A DNA stretch of 64,000 nt from Sandaracinaceae bacterium. Lineage in GTDB: Bacteria > Myxococcota_A > Polyangia > Polyangiales > Sandaracinaceae. The translations under genes and the position numbers were made by a program. The first letter of the stretch is position 1. Each line of letters starts with the position of its first letter. The DNA is taken from the NCBI GenBank assembly GCA_019637095.1, contig JAHBWG010000003.1, positions 62,001 through 126,000 on the forward strand. The letters are read 5' to 3'. Positions 49,219 to 58,187 of this stretch are shown here, piece by piece. Below the pieces are notes generated by a model. The model worked only from the letters and a program-made list of their open reading frames with translations. It ran no database searches and had not been told where the DNA came from.

Positions 49219-49746
49219 ATGCACGCCGCCGCCGAGCCCGGGCCGCCCACGTTCGCCGCGATCTTCGCGGCGCACGCGCCGCTCGTCTGGCGCGCGCTGC
49301 GCCGCCTCGGCGTGCGCGAGGCGGACGTGGAGGATCTGTCGCAGGAGGTGTTCGTGATCGTCCACCGCAAGCTCCCCGAGTTCGAGGGGCGCTCGGCGCT
49401 GAGCACCTGGATCTACGGCATCTGCGTGCGGGTGGCGTCGGACCATCGCAAGCGCGCGCACGTGCGCCGCGAGCAGCCGACCGACCGCGTGCCCGACGAG
49501 CGGCAGAGCGCGCCGCAGCTCGAGGCGCTCGCGCGGCGCGAGGCGCGCGCGCTCCTCGACCGCGCGCTCGACGCGCTCGACGACGACAAGCGCGCCGTCT
49601 TCGTGCTCTACGAGATCGAGGAGCTCGACATGCCGCACGTCGCCGAGGCGCTCGGCTGCCCGCTCCAGACCGCCTACTCGCGCCTCTACGCGGCGCGCAA
49701 GGTCGTCGCCGCCGAGGTGACGAGGATCGCGGAGGAGGGGCGATGA
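49219..49746 (+). CDS. ECF-type RNA polymerase sigma factor
   Basis: The 175-residue protein has sigma region 2 (VWRALRRLGVREADVEDLSQEVFVIVH near 24-50, with WIYGICVRVASDHRK) and region 4 (IEELDMPHVAEALGCPLQTAYSRLYAARK near 130-160). It is a typical group 4 sigma factor. ATG at 49743 of the following TM-protein gene overlaps its stop (ATGA), so they form a regulator pair. No promoter for it is identifiable. Confidence 0.92.
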   Translation: MHAAAEPGPPTFAAIFAAHAPLVWRALRRLGVREADVEDLSQEVFVIVHRKLPEFEGRSALSTWIYGICVRVASDHRKRAHVRREQPTDRVPDERQSAPQLEALARREARALLDRALDALDDDKRAVFVLYEIEELDMPHVAEALGCPLQTAYSRLYAARKVVAAEVTRIAEEGR

Positions 49747-50474
49747 CCGATCCGCCGCGCCTGCTCGACGACCCGACGACGGACGATGCGCTCCGCGACG
49801 CGCTCGCCGCCGGGCGCGCGGAGCACCCGACCGAGGCGCAGCTCGAGGCGCTCGCCGCGCGGCTCGGCCCGCTCCTCGGCGGCCCGGGCGGCGACGGCGG
49901 CGGCACAGAGGGCGCGCCGATCGACCCGAGCCCCGCGCTCGCCGGCACCAAGGCCGCGCTCGCCGCCAAGGCGCTCGTCGGCCTCGGGCTCGCCGCGGGG
50001 CTCGCCGCGGTCGCCGTGTGGGTCGCCTCGCCCGAGCCCGCGTCCGCCCCGCCCCCCCCGCGCCCCGCGCCCGTCGCGTCGGTGGAGCCGCCCCCGCCGG
50101 AGCCCGCGGCGCCGCCGCCCGGGCTCGACGTGCCCGAGGACCTCGCGGCGGACGAGCCCGCCGAGCCCGTGGCCCGCGCCAGGGCGGAGCGGCCGCGCCC
50201 CGCCTACGAGGTCGACCCGGCGGCCGAGCTCGACGTGCTTCGACGATCGCAAGACGCGTTGCGCACCGACCCGAGCGGCGCGCTCGCCCTCGCGCGCGAG
50301 CACGAGCGGCGCTTCGGCCCGGCGGCGACGCTCGCGCAGGAGCGCGAGGTCGTCGCCATCGACGCGCTCGTGCGCCTCGGCCGCTCCGCCGACGCGCGCG
50401 CGCGCGCCGACGCGTTCCGCGCGCGCTGGCCGCGCTCCGCCCACCTGCGGCGCATCGACGTCCTGCTCGAGTGA
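49743..50474 (+). CDS. Probable anti-sigma-type membrane protein
   Basis: This 243-residue protein has an N-terminal cytosolic segment (about 1-65), one transmembrane helix (ALVGLGLAAGLAAVAVWV, about 80), a Pro/Ala-rich spacer and a periplasmic TPR-like helical domain. The order and the overlap with the ECF gene suggest that it binds and inhibits the sigma factor, but no zinc-binding HxxxCxxC anti-sigma motif is seen. Function by context only. Confidence 0.65.
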   Translation: MTDPPRLLDDPTTDDALRDALAAGRAEHPTEAQLEALAARLGPLLGGPGGDGGGTEGAPIDPSPALAGTKAALAAKALVGLGLAAGLAAVAVWVASPEPASAPPPPRPAPVASVEPPPPEPAAPPPGLDVPEDLAADEPAEPVARARAERPRPAYEVDPAAELDVLRRSQDALRTDPSGALALAREHERRFGPAATLAQEREVVAIDALVRLGRSADARARADAFRARWPRSAHLRRIDVLLE

Positions 50475-50516
50475 AGCGCCCGTCGATGACTCGGACCGAC
50501 GTCTCGAGCGCGGAGG

Positions 50517-51257
50517 TCAGCGCAGCAGCGCGCAGTACACGTCCTGGGCGCTGCCCGCCGGCCCACACCGGCAGGGATCGGTCCGGCAGTCGCAGTCGAA
50601 CGACGCGCACTGCACGTCGGCGCCGCAGGGGGCGCCCGGGCTCAGGCGCTCGACGCACTCCGCGCGCGTGGGCATGGTCAGGACGCAGGCGAGTGGCTCC
50701 GCGCAGTCGGCGAAGCCGAAACAGGCCCCGCCGGCCGACGCGCGCGCGAGGCAGCGCCACTCCATCAGGCTCGTGGTCGGTCGGCAGGCGAGGTCCCCGA
50801 CGCACGAGTAGAACCGAGGCACGTCGAGCTCGCCCTCGGCGAACCGCTCCGGGAAGAGCGGGTTGCACAGCTCGCCCTCGGCGACGGTGCCGCGCAGGGG
50901 CGCGGTGAGGCCGTCGTCGGCGTTCTGCCAGCGCACGATCGCCGGATCGCAGGTGTCCACCATGCGCCGCGCGACCGCGAGCTGATGCCCGGCCTCGACG
51001 GGGTCGTACCCCGTCCGCCCGTCGCCGAGCAGGGGCACGAGCACGCGGGCGCAGTACGCGCCGAGCAGGGAGATGCACGCGTCGCGCGACGGAAGCTCGG
51101 AGCTCGGACAACACCCGGCGACGCCGTCGCACAGGATGGCGGCGTAGACGCCGCAGAACGCGTCGGCGCCGACCGGCTCGGCCCGGTGCGCCTCCGGCGC
51201 GTGGACGACGGCGCAGCCGGCGGTCGCGCAGAGCGCGAGCGCGAAGGCCGCCCTCAA
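50517..51257 (-). CDS. Cys-rich lipoprotein
   Basis: The 246-residue protein has a lipobox (ATAGC) and about 25 Cys, ending in the dense cluster CDCRTDPCRCG. Pairs such as CGVYAAILCDGVAGCC and CLARASAGGACFGFADC indicate disulfide-linked surface modules. Function unknown. No ATG fits; TTG at 51257 overlaps the TGA of the upstream TPR gene (TTGA), the same arrangement as in the bestrophin and CPBP genes. Confidence 0.7.
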   Translation of the reverse strand: MRAAFALALCATAGCAVVHAPEAHRAEPVGADAFCGVYAAILCDGVAGCCPSSELPSRDACISLLGAYCARVLVPLLGDGRTGYDPVEAGHQLAVARRMVDTCDPAIVRWQNADDGLTAPLRGTVAEGELCNPLFPERFAEGELDVPRFYSCVGDLACRPTTSLMEWRCLARASAGGACFGFADCAEPLACVLTMPTRAECVERLSPGAPCGADVQCASFDCDCRTDPCRCGPAGSAQDVYCALLR

Positions 51258-52162
51258 TAGCGCCCCCCCGCCACGATCCCGGCGAGCGTGGGCCCGACCA
51301 GGGGCCCGACATAGGCGGCGACGCCATCGTCCGGCGGTCGCGCGCTCTGGGCGGCGAGCACGAGCGCGAGCCCGGCGACGGCGAGCGCCCCGCCCGCGAT
51401 CCAGCTCGCGTCCGCCGCGGTGTTGAGCGCGGCGAGCGTCGCGGTGTCCGACTCGCGACATACCCGGCCGGCGTCGCGACCGCAGCGCTCCGCGAGGCTC
51501 GCGTCCTCGGCCGCGCCGAGCCCGGCGAGCACCCCGAACCCCGCGAGGGCGACCGCCGCGGCGACGAGCGCGCCGATCCCGGTGACCCAGAGCGCGTCGG
51601 AGGTCGCTCGCGCGTCCTCGCGGCGCGCACGCTCCGCGGCCTCGGCCGCGGCGGCGGCGCGCACGGCCGCCTCTCGCTGCGCGCGCTCGGCGGAGAGCTC
51701 CGCGGCCGCCGCCTCGCGAGCCCGCCGCGCCTCGGCCTCGCGCGTGTCGTCCGCGAGGCGGTCCTGCTCGATCCGCAGCCGCAGGCGTTCGAGCCGGAGC
51801 TCGAGCGCCTCGCGCCGCGTCGCGTCGGGGCTCCCGTCGCGCAGGTAGCCCTCGAGGGCCTCGGCCGCCTCGGCGAGCGCGCCGTTGCGCTCCTGCGACG
51901 AGTAGATGTTGTAGAGCAGGTCCGCGTGCCGGGTCAGCGCGTAGGCGGCGCGGAACTCCGCCGCGGCCTCCGTGTAGTCGCCGCGCTCGAAGGCGGCAGT
52001 GCCGCGGTCGAAGTGCTCGCGTGCGATCCGCCGGTCCTGCTCCGAGAGCGGCTGCGCGAGCGCGACCGACGGCCCAGCCACGAGCACGATCCAAACCACC
52101 GCGACGGCGACGCGCACCCGCGCAAGGTACGCGGGAAGCGGGGCTCGCTTCAACGCGCTCAT
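51254..52162 (-). CDS. Secreted TPR and coiled-coil protein
   Basis: The 302-residue product has an N-terminal membrane or signal segment (VAVAVVWIVLVAGPSVALAQ), a TPR region (REHFDRGTAAFERGDYTEAAAEFRAAY and LLYNIYSSQERNGALAEAAEALEGYL), a long Arg/Ala/Glu coiled coil (130-200) and a hydrophobic C-terminal half. It is probably periplasmic, tethered to the membrane, and may act in an envelope complex with the downstream Cys-rich lipoprotein. ATG 52162; an earlier start is possible. Confidence 0.7.
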   Translation of the reverse strand: MSALKRAPLPAYLARVRVAVAVVWIVLVAGPSVALAQPLSEQDRRIAREHFDRGTAAFERGDYTEAAAEFRAAYALTRHADLLYNIYSSQERNGALAEAAEALEGYLRDGSPDATRREALELRLERLRLRIEQDRLADDTREAEARRAREAAAAELSAERAQREAAVRAAAAAEAAERARREDARATSDALWVTGIGALVAAAVALAGFGVLAGLGAAEDASLAERCGRDAGRVCRESDTATLAALNTAADASWIAGGALAVAGLALVLAAQSARPPDDGVAAYVGPLVGPTLAGIVAGGRY

Positions 52163-52261
52163 CGACACGCGCCCGAGCGCGCTCGTCGATGCTCGGCCCG
52201 CGGGCGGCGCGTCGGCGGACGTGGTGGAAAGCTGGCGTGCCGTGTGTAAGGTATACGCGTC

Positions 52262-53356
52262 ATGCCCAACGCGACGATCAGCCGGCTGCGCGCGCGGCGC
52301 GAAGCGCGCGGGCTCTCGCAGATCGCGCTCGCGGAGCGCGCGCAGCTCACGCGGCAGAGCGTCGGCGCGATCGAGGCGGGCCGCGCGGTGCCCTCCGTCG
52401 ACGCCGCGCTGCGACTCGCCCGCGCGCTCGACGCGACGGTGGAGGAGCTGTTCGCGGGGCCGGCGCCCGCGCCGGAGGTGCTGCGCGCGGCGCTGCCCGC
52501 CGGCGTGGCGCCGGGCGCGCGGGTGGCGCTCGGGCACGTCCGCGGGCGCTGGGTCGCGCACGCGCTGACGCGTGACCGGCTCGCGCGGGCGGCCGATGGT
52601 GTCGCGGTCGAGGGCGGCGTCTCGCCGCTCTCGCGGCTCGAGCCCGCGCGCGACGGGCTCCTGGTCGCTGGCTGCGCCGCGGGGCTCGGCCTGCTCACGG
52701 ACCGGCTCGAGGCGACGCGCGGCGCGGGTCGCTTCGTGTGGCTGCCGGCGTCGAGCGGGGCCGCCCTCGACGCGGTGGCGAGCGGCCGCGCGCACGTCGC
52801 CGGCGTGCACCTGGTCGACCCGAGGACCGGCGAGGCCAACGTCGAGGACGCGCGGCGCGCGGCGCGCGAGGCGCTCGTGCTCGTCACCCTCGCGCGCTGG
52901 GAGCTGGGCCTCGTCACGCGCGCAGGCGACGCGCGGCGCGTGCGCGGCGTCGCGGACCTCACCGATCCGCGCGTGCGCCTCGTCGCGCGCGAGCCGGGGG
53001 CGGGCGCGCAGCGGGTCCTCGAGCGCGCGCTCCGGGCCGCGGGCGTGCCGCTCGCGAGGGCGCGGCGCGGCGCGCTGCGCGCCGACGGCCACCTCGAGCT
53101 CGCGAGCGCGGTCGCGATGGGCGCCGCCGACGCGGGGGTCGCGAGCCGCGACGCCGCGATCGCGTACGGGCTGCGGTTCCTCCCGATCACCGAGGAGCGC
53201 TACGACCTCGCCGTCCCGCGCTCGCTGATCGCAGACCCTCGCCTGGCCCGCCTGCTCGACGCGCTCACGTGGAGCGCGGTGCGGCGCGAGCTCGCCGCGC
53301 TCGGCTACGACGTCGGGCCGGCGGGCGAGCGCGTCGCCGAGGTAGGCGCCGCGTGA
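52262..53356 (+). CDS. XRE-type regulator with periplasmic-binding-protein-like sensor domain
   Basis: The 364-residue protein fuses an XRE helix-turn-helix (5-65, SQIALAERAQLTRQSVGAIE) to a PBP-like domain of the PF12727 type (about 75-335). That domain ends in FLPITEERYDLAVP. The arrangement is typical of regulators next to molybdate transport genes, where the PBP-like part probably senses molybdate or molybdenum cofactor. It is coupled to modA (GTGA). It is the first gene of the operon. Confidence 0.85.
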   Translation: MPNATISRLRARREARGLSQIALAERAQLTRQSVGAIEAGRAVPSVDAALRLARALDATVEELFAGPAPAPEVLRAALPAGVAPGARVALGHVRGRWVAHALTRDRLARAADGVAVEGGVSPLSRLEPARDGLLVAGCAAGLGLLTDRLEATRGAGRFVWLPASSGAALDAVASGRAHVAGVHLVDPRTGEANVEDARRAAREALVLVTLARWELGLVTRAGDARRVRGVADLTDPRVRLVAREPGAGAQRVLERALRAAGVPLARARRGALRADGHLELASAVAMGAADAGVASRDAAIAYGLRFLPITEERYDLAVPRSLIADPRLARLLDALTWSAVRRELAALGYDVGPAGERVAEVGAA

Positions 53357-54144
53357 GCGCGGGCCGCGTGGCGGCGCGCTGCGCCCTGGCGCTCGCCCTC
53401 GCGGCGGCCTGCCGGGGCGAGCCCGCACCCGAGCCGCCGCCGATCCGCGTCGCGGCCGCGGCGGATCTCGCGCTCGCGTTCGAGGAGCTCGGGCGCGCGT
53501 TCGAGCGCGAGCACGGCGCGCGCGTCACCTTCTCGTTCGGCTCGACCGGCCTGCTCGCGGCGCAGATCGAGCAGGGCGCACCGTTCGACCTGTTCGCGGC
53601 CGCGAACGTCGCGTTCGTCGACCGCGTCGTCGCGCGGGGCGCGTGCGACGGCCGGACGCAGACACCGTATGCGCGCGGCCGCATCGCCGTGTGGTCGCGG
53701 CGCGGTCGGGTCGCGCCGCCCGCGCGCCTCGAGGAGCTCGCGGACCCGCGCTTCGCGCGCGTCGCGATCGCCAACCCCGAGCACGCGCCGTACGGCCAGG
53801 CCGCGAAGCAGGCGCTGGAGCGCGCGGGCGTGTGGGCCACCGTCGCGCCGCGGCTCGTCCAGGGCGAGAACGTCCGACACACGCTCCAGCTCGCGACCAC
53901 CGGCAACGCCGACGCCGCGATCGTCGCCCTCTCGCTCGTGAGCGCGGACCGCGAGCACCCCTGGCTGCTCGTCGACGAGGCGCTCCACGCGCCGATCGAG
54001 CAAGCGCTCGTCGCCTGCGACGGCGGGGCGGACCGCGCGGGCGGCGAGGCGTTCGCGCGCTTCGTCGGGTCACCGGAGGGGCGCGCGATCATGAGGCGCC
54101 ATGGGTTCCTCCTGCCCGGCGAGCGGCTCGACGAGGGGTCGTGA
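53353..54144 (+). CDS. modA: Molybdate ABC transporter substrate-binding protein
   Basis: The 263-residue lipoprotein-type binding protein has an N-terminal leader with Cys (LAAAC), the ligand-binding AAAADLALAFEELG block, FSFGSTGLLAAQIEQGAPFDLFAAAN and the late FVGSPEGRAIMRRHGF helix. All are typical of ModA. It captures molybdate or tungstate in the periplasm. GTG at 53353 overlaps the XRE-PBP stop; its own stop overlaps modB. Length is normal. Confidence 0.93.
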   Translation: MSAGRVAARCALALALAAACRGEPAPEPPPIRVAAAADLALAFEELGRAFEREHGARVTFSFGSTGLLAAQIEQGAPFDLFAAANVAFVDRVVARGACDGRTQTPYARGRIAVWSRRGRVAPPARLEELADPRFARVAIANPEHAPYGQAAKQALERAGVWATVAPRLVQGENVRHTLQLATTGNADAAIVALSLVSADREHPWLLVDEALHAPIEQALVACDGGADRAGGEAFARFVGSPEGRAIMRRHGFLLPGERLDEGS

Positions 54145-54806
54145 GCTGGGCGCCGCTGATCCTCTCGTTCGAGGTCGCGGCGATCGCGACGCTGCTCGCC
54201 GGCGCGCTCGGCGCCGGGCTCGCGGGCGCGATGGCGCGCGCGCGCTTCCCGGGGCGCGATCTGCTCGAGGTGGCGATCACGGCGCCGATGGTGCTGCCGC
54301 CGACGGTGCTCGGCTACTACCTCCTGATCGTGCTCGGGCGCGAGAGCGCGCTCGGCCGCGTGTACGAGGCGGTGCTCGGCGCGCCGCTCGTGTTCACGCC
54401 GGCGGCGGCGGTCCTCGCCGCGACGCTCGGCGCGCTGCCCTTCGTCGTGAAGAGCGCCCGCGCCGCGATGGAGGACGTCGACCCCGCGCTCACCGGCGCG
54501 GCGGCGACGCTCGGCGCCTCGCCGCTGCGCGTGTTCTTCACGATCGTGCTCCCCCTGAGCCGCAACGGCCTGCTCGCCGGCCTCACGCTCGGCTTCGCGC
54601 GCGCGCTCGGCGACTTCGGCGTGACGCTCATGGTCGCCGGCAACCTCCCGGGCCACACGCAGACCGGCGCGCTCGCGATCTACGACGCCGTCCAGGCCGG
54701 GCGCGACGCCGACGCGGCGGGCATGGCCGCCGTGATGAGCGCCGTCGCGGTCGTCGCGCTCTACGCGGGCACCAAGCTCGTGCGGCGGAGGACCCCTGCG
54801 TTCTGA
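54141..54806 (+). CDS. modB: Molybdate ABC transporter permease
   Basis: The 221-residue permease has about five transmembrane helices and the EAA-type loop GAAATLGASPLRVFFTIVLP that contacts the ATPase. It forms the channel with ModC. GTG at 54141 overlaps the modA stop (GTGA). The gap to modC is 19 bases. Confidence 0.93.
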   Translation: MSWAPLILSFEVAAIATLLAGALGAGLAGAMARARFPGRDLLEVAITAPMVLPPTVLGYYLLIVLGRESALGRVYEAVLGAPLVFTPAAAVLAATLGALPFVVKSARAAMEDVDPALTGAAATLGASPLRVFFTIVLPLSRNGLLAGLTLGFARALGDFGVTLMVAGNLPGHTQTGALAIYDAVQAGRDADAAGMAAVMSAVAVVALYAGTKLVRRRTPAF

Positions 54807-54825
54807 AGGCGACGCGCGCCTCGCG

Positions 54826-55479
54826 GTGACGGCACGGGTCGAGGGCGCGCACCCCGCGCGCCCGCGCCTCGACGTCGCGCTCCGCTTCGACGCGGGCGTG
54901 ACGGCGATCGTGGGCCCCTCGGGCGCCGGCAAGAGCACGCTGCTAGCGGCGATCGCAGGCCTCGTGCGCCCGTCGTCGGGACGGATCGTGCTCGACGGCC
55001 TCCCGCTCTTCGACGCGGGCCCGCGTGTGTTCGTCCCGGCGCACCGGCGGCGCGTCGCCCTCGTGTTCCAGTCGCTCGCGCTCTTCCCGCACCTCTGTGC
55101 GTGGCAGAACGTCGCGTACGGGATCGACGCGCCGCGCCGCGCGCGGAGGGAGCGCGCGCTCTCTTGGCTCGCACGCACCCGCGCCGAAGCGCTCGCCGAG
55201 CGCCTCCCCGCGACCCTCTCCGGCGGCGAGGCGCAGCGGGTCGCGCTCGCGCGCGCGCTCGCGTCCGAGCCGCGGGCGCTGCTGCTCGACGAGCCGTTCT
55301 CCGCGCTCGATCCGGCGCTGCGCGAGGCCCTCGGCGACGACGTGCGCGCGCTCGTGACGGAGCTGTCGATCCCGGCGCTGCTCGTGACCCACCACCGCGA
55401 GGACGCGGCGCGGCTCGGGGCGCGCCTCGTCGCGCTGTCGGGCGGCCGTCTGGTCGACCCGATCGCCCGTCCATGGTAG
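54826..55479 (+). CDS. modC: Molybdate ABC transporter ATPase, short form
   Basis: The 217-residue ATPase has Walker A GPSGAGKST, signature LSGGEAQRVAL, Walker B ALLLDEPFSALD and the switch His in VTHHRED. It ends about residue 217, so it lacks the C-terminal TOBE/Mop domain of canonical ModC (about 350 residues). Because the XRE-PBP protein at the operon start may sense molybdate, the missing Mop domain could reflect a different way of regulating uptake. GTG at 54826. Confidence 0.9.
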   Translation: MTARVEGAHPARPRLDVALRFDAGVTAIVGPSGAGKSTLLAAIAGLVRPSSGRIVLDGLPLFDAGPRVFVPAHRRRVALVFQSLALFPHLCAWQNVAYGIDAPRRARRERALSWLARTRAEALAERLPATLSGGEAQRVALARALASEPRALLLDEPFSALDPALREALGDDVRALVTELSIPALLVTHHREDAARLGARLVALSGGRLVDPIARPW

Positions 55480-55490
55480 CCGGCGCCCCT

Positions 55491-56591
55491 ATGGGAACCG
55501 ACGCGGTGCTGCTCGTCGTCTACGTCACCAGCGCGCTGTCCGCGAGCTTCCTCTGCTCGATCCTCGAGGCGGCGCTCCTGTCCGTCCGCGACCTCGAGCT
55601 GCTCCAGCGCGCGGACCAGGGCGACGGAGGCGCGGCGCGCCTCCTGGCGATCAAGCGCGACCGCATCGACGACGCCATCAGCGCAATCCTCACCGTGAAC
55701 ACGATCGCGCACACCGTCGGCGCCACGCTCGCCGGCGCGCAGGCCGCGCTCGTCTTCGGCGACGCCTGGGTCGGCGTGTTCTCCGGCGTCCTCACGCTCC
55801 TGGTCCTGGTCCTCACCGAGATCATCCCCAAGACCCTGGGGACCGTGCACGCCTCGCGCCTCGTCGGCTTCGTCGGGCTCACGACCGCCCTGATGATGAA
55901 GGCCGCGACGCCGCTCCTGCTCGTCACGCGCCTGCTCACGCGCTTGCTCACCCGCGGCAAGAAGGAGGACGAGGTGTCCCACCGCGAGGTCGCCGCGCTG
56001 ATCGGCATCGCAGCGCGACAAGGCACCTTGCGACAGGACATCTCGACCGCGCTCTCGAACCTCCTGCGCTTCGACGAGGTCCGCGTCTCGGACATCATGA
56101 CCCCGCGCACGGTCCTCTCGATGCAGCCGATCGACGCGACGGTCGAGGACCTCCTGAAGGACGAGTCGCGCGGGATGTTCAGCCGCGTGCCGCTCTACGA
56201 GGGCACCCCCGATCAGGTCCGCGGCTACGTGATCGCGCGGGAGGTCCTCTCGGAGGCGGCGCGCACCGAGGATCGGACGAGGCCGCTGCGCGCGCACCTG
56301 CGCCCGGTGAAGTTCGTGCCCGAGACGTGGAAGCTCGCCGAGCTGCTCCACCGCCTCCTCGAGTGGCGCGAGCACATGGCCCTCGCGGTCGACGAGTTCG
56401 GCGGGGTGAGCGGGCTCGTCACCCTCGAGGACGCGGTCGAGACCATCCTCGGGCGCGAGATCCTCGACGAGCTCGACCGGGTCGCGGACCTGCGCGCCCT
56501 CGCGATCGAGCTGCGCGATCGCCGGATGAAGCGGCACGAGCTCGCGGTCGCGCCCGCCGAGCCCGCGGCCGAACCTCCCCCCGGCGCGTGA
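55491..56591 (+). CDS. CNNM/DUF21 transporter with CBS domains
   Basis: The 366-residue membrane protein has a DUF21 transmembrane domain with four helices (about 5-150), including the EIIPKTLGTVHA conserved stretch, and a pair of CBS domains (VSDIMTPRTVLSMQP and FGGVSGLVTLEDAVETILG). It resembles CNNM/CorC/hemolysin-type magnesium or cation transporters. The start is ATG 55491; ATG 55473 would overlap the modC stop. A short hairpin follows directly. Confidence 0.88.
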   Translation: MGTDAVLLVVYVTSALSASFLCSILEAALLSVRDLELLQRADQGDGGAARLLAIKRDRIDDAISAILTVNTIAHTVGATLAGAQAALVFGDAWVGVFSGVLTLLVLVLTEIIPKTLGTVHASRLVGFVGLTTALMMKAATPLLLVTRLLTRLLTRGKKEDEVSHREVAALIGIAARQGTLRQDISTALSNLLRFDEVRVSDIMTPRTVLSMQPIDATVEDLLKDESRGMFSRVPLYEGTPDQVRGYVIAREVLSEAARTEDRTRPLRAHLRPVKFVPETWKLAELLHRLLEWREHMALAVDEFGGVSGLVTLEDAVETILGREILDELDRVADLRALAIELRDRRMKRHELAVAPAEPAAEPPPGA

Positions 56592-56594
56592 CGC

Positions 56595-56610
56595 GCCGCC
56601 GTTCGGCGGC
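56595..56610 (+). terminator. Short hairpin behind the CNNM gene
   Basis: GCCGCCG and CGGCGGC pair around TT, four bases past the stop of the CNNM gene. There is no T-run. Confidence 0.4.
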
Positions 56611-56694
56611 CGTTGCAGCGTGTTGCACCAGCGTGCGCCGCCGCGCGATTCTCGCAGAGAGGCCCCTGGCGCGCGCCTTGACGTAGGGCCTCGC

Positions 56695-58140
56695 ATGCGA
56701 GCTGCGCTCTACACCCTCGTCGCCGTCTCCGTCGGCTGCCAGAGCGGCGCGCCCGGCGTGTCGCGCGCGCGCGCCCGCCGCGACGACGGCGCCGACGTCC
56801 ACCTCGACGCCCTGCACTTCGAGACGAGCCCGGGCGGCGCCCCCGAGGTCGACGTCGCGTGGCTTCGCGCGTACGCCGGCCGGGTCCGGCTCGTCGACGT
56901 GCGCGAGGAGCCCGAGATCCGAGCGTCCGGCTCGATCGACGGCGCCGAGCACGTCCCGCTCGCGGAGCTCGCCGAGGCGGCGAGCGACTGGCCGCGCGAC
57001 GCGCCGGTGGTCGTCGTCTGTCGCTCCGGTCGCCGCTCCGCCCGCGCGGTCGCGACGCTCGAGCAGCTCGGGCTGACCCGCGCCGCGTCGCTCACCGGCG
57101 GCGTCCTGAGCTGGCAGCAGGCGGGCGCGCCGCTCGTCCCGATCCCGACGCGACGCGCCGCTCCGACGCCCACCCTGCCCGCCGGCCCGCTCTCGAGCGC
57201 GCGCCTCGAGGAGGCGCTGCGCCTCGCGCCCCCGCGCTCGGTGCGGGCGGCCGCGCTCCTGCTCCACGGCACCGAGTCGTGCATCGACGGACGCGAGGGG
57301 CACGCGGTGCTCGGCACGCCCGGCGGCGACGCGGGCGAGCTCCTGCTCGCGCTCGCGACGATCGAGGCGCTCGTGAGCGAGCGGCGAGGCGCGCCGTTCG
57401 AGCTCGACGCCGCCGCGCACGGACCGGGCTCGATCCCCGCGCTGTTCGACGCCTACGTGGCGAGCTTCGGCCGCGTCTACTTCCACACGGACGAGGAGGC
57501 CCTGCGGCGCTTGGGCGACGCGCTCGACGCCGACCCGCGCTTCGCCGCGCTCGTGCGCGACGCCGACGTCGAGGGGATCGAGGCGCTGGTGCGCCATCCT
57601 CCCGTCGCGCTGCGCGACGCGCTGCTCGAGCACCTGCTCGAGCCGGCGCACGTCGGGTGCGGCCACCTGCGCCTCGTGCTGACGCGCCCCGACGAGTACG
57701 GCGTGCGGCCGGCGCTCTGGCGCGCGGTCGCGGGGCAGCTCTACCGCGCCCTGTTCACGCGGCCCGAGCTCGTCGACTTCGTGATCCTCGTCGGCGAGCA
57801 CCACGAGGAGGCGATCGTCGAGGTGCGCCTCGAGGACGACGTCCACGCGTTCACCAACGTCCCGGCGATCCCGCCCAGCCTCGGCGGACACTCGGTGTTC
57901 GTGAGCCACCCGCAGGTCGCCGCGTTCGTGCGCGGCCAGCACGCGCGCTTCCTGTTCCACGAGGTCCCGGCGCTGCGCGCGCACGGCGTGACGCCCGAGG
58001 CGCTCGAGACGGAGCTGCACGCGCGCGCCGCGCGCCAGCTGGAGGCGACGCTCGGCCACCTCGCGGTCGACCTGCCGGTGTTCGAGCTGCGGGTCGAGCG
58101 CGACGGAACGAGCGTCGTGGCGAGGCGCGGCGGCGCGTGA
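56695..58140 (+). CDS. Rhodanese-domain lipoprotein with unknown C-terminal domain
   Basis: The 481-residue protein has a leader with Cys in VSVGC (possible lipobox). A rhodanese domain (about 50-150) with the active-site loop VVCRSGRRSARAV follows, where the Cys could carry persulfide sulfur. About 300 more residues are rich in acidic helices and match nothing I can recognise. It may be a sulfur-handling surface protein. ATG 56695. No partner gene is clear. Confidence 0.72.
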   Translation: MRAALYTLVAVSVGCQSGAPGVSRARARRDDGADVHLDALHFETSPGGAPEVDVAWLRAYAGRVRLVDVREEPEIRASGSIDGAEHVPLAELAEAASDWPRDAPVVVVCRSGRRSARAVATLEQLGLTRAASLTGGVLSWQQAGAPLVPIPTRRAAPTPTLPAGPLSSARLEEALRLAPPRSVRAAALLLHGTESCIDGREGHAVLGTPGGDAGELLLALATIEALVSERRGAPFELDAAAHGPGSIPALFDAYVASFGRVYFHTDEEALRRLGDALDADPRFAALVRDADVEGIEALVRHPPVALRDALLEHLLEPAHVGCGHLRLVLTRPDEYGVRPALWRAVAGQLYRALFTRPELVDFVILVGEHHEEAIVEVRLEDDVHAFTNVPAIPPSLGGHSVFVSHPQVAAFVRGQHARFLFHEVPALRAHGVTPEALETELHARAARQLEATLGHLAVDLPVFELRVERDGTSVVARRGGA

Positions 58141-58187
58141 CCCGCAACGCGCCTTGCGCACTCTAGCGACGCGTCGCGCGGCGACGG

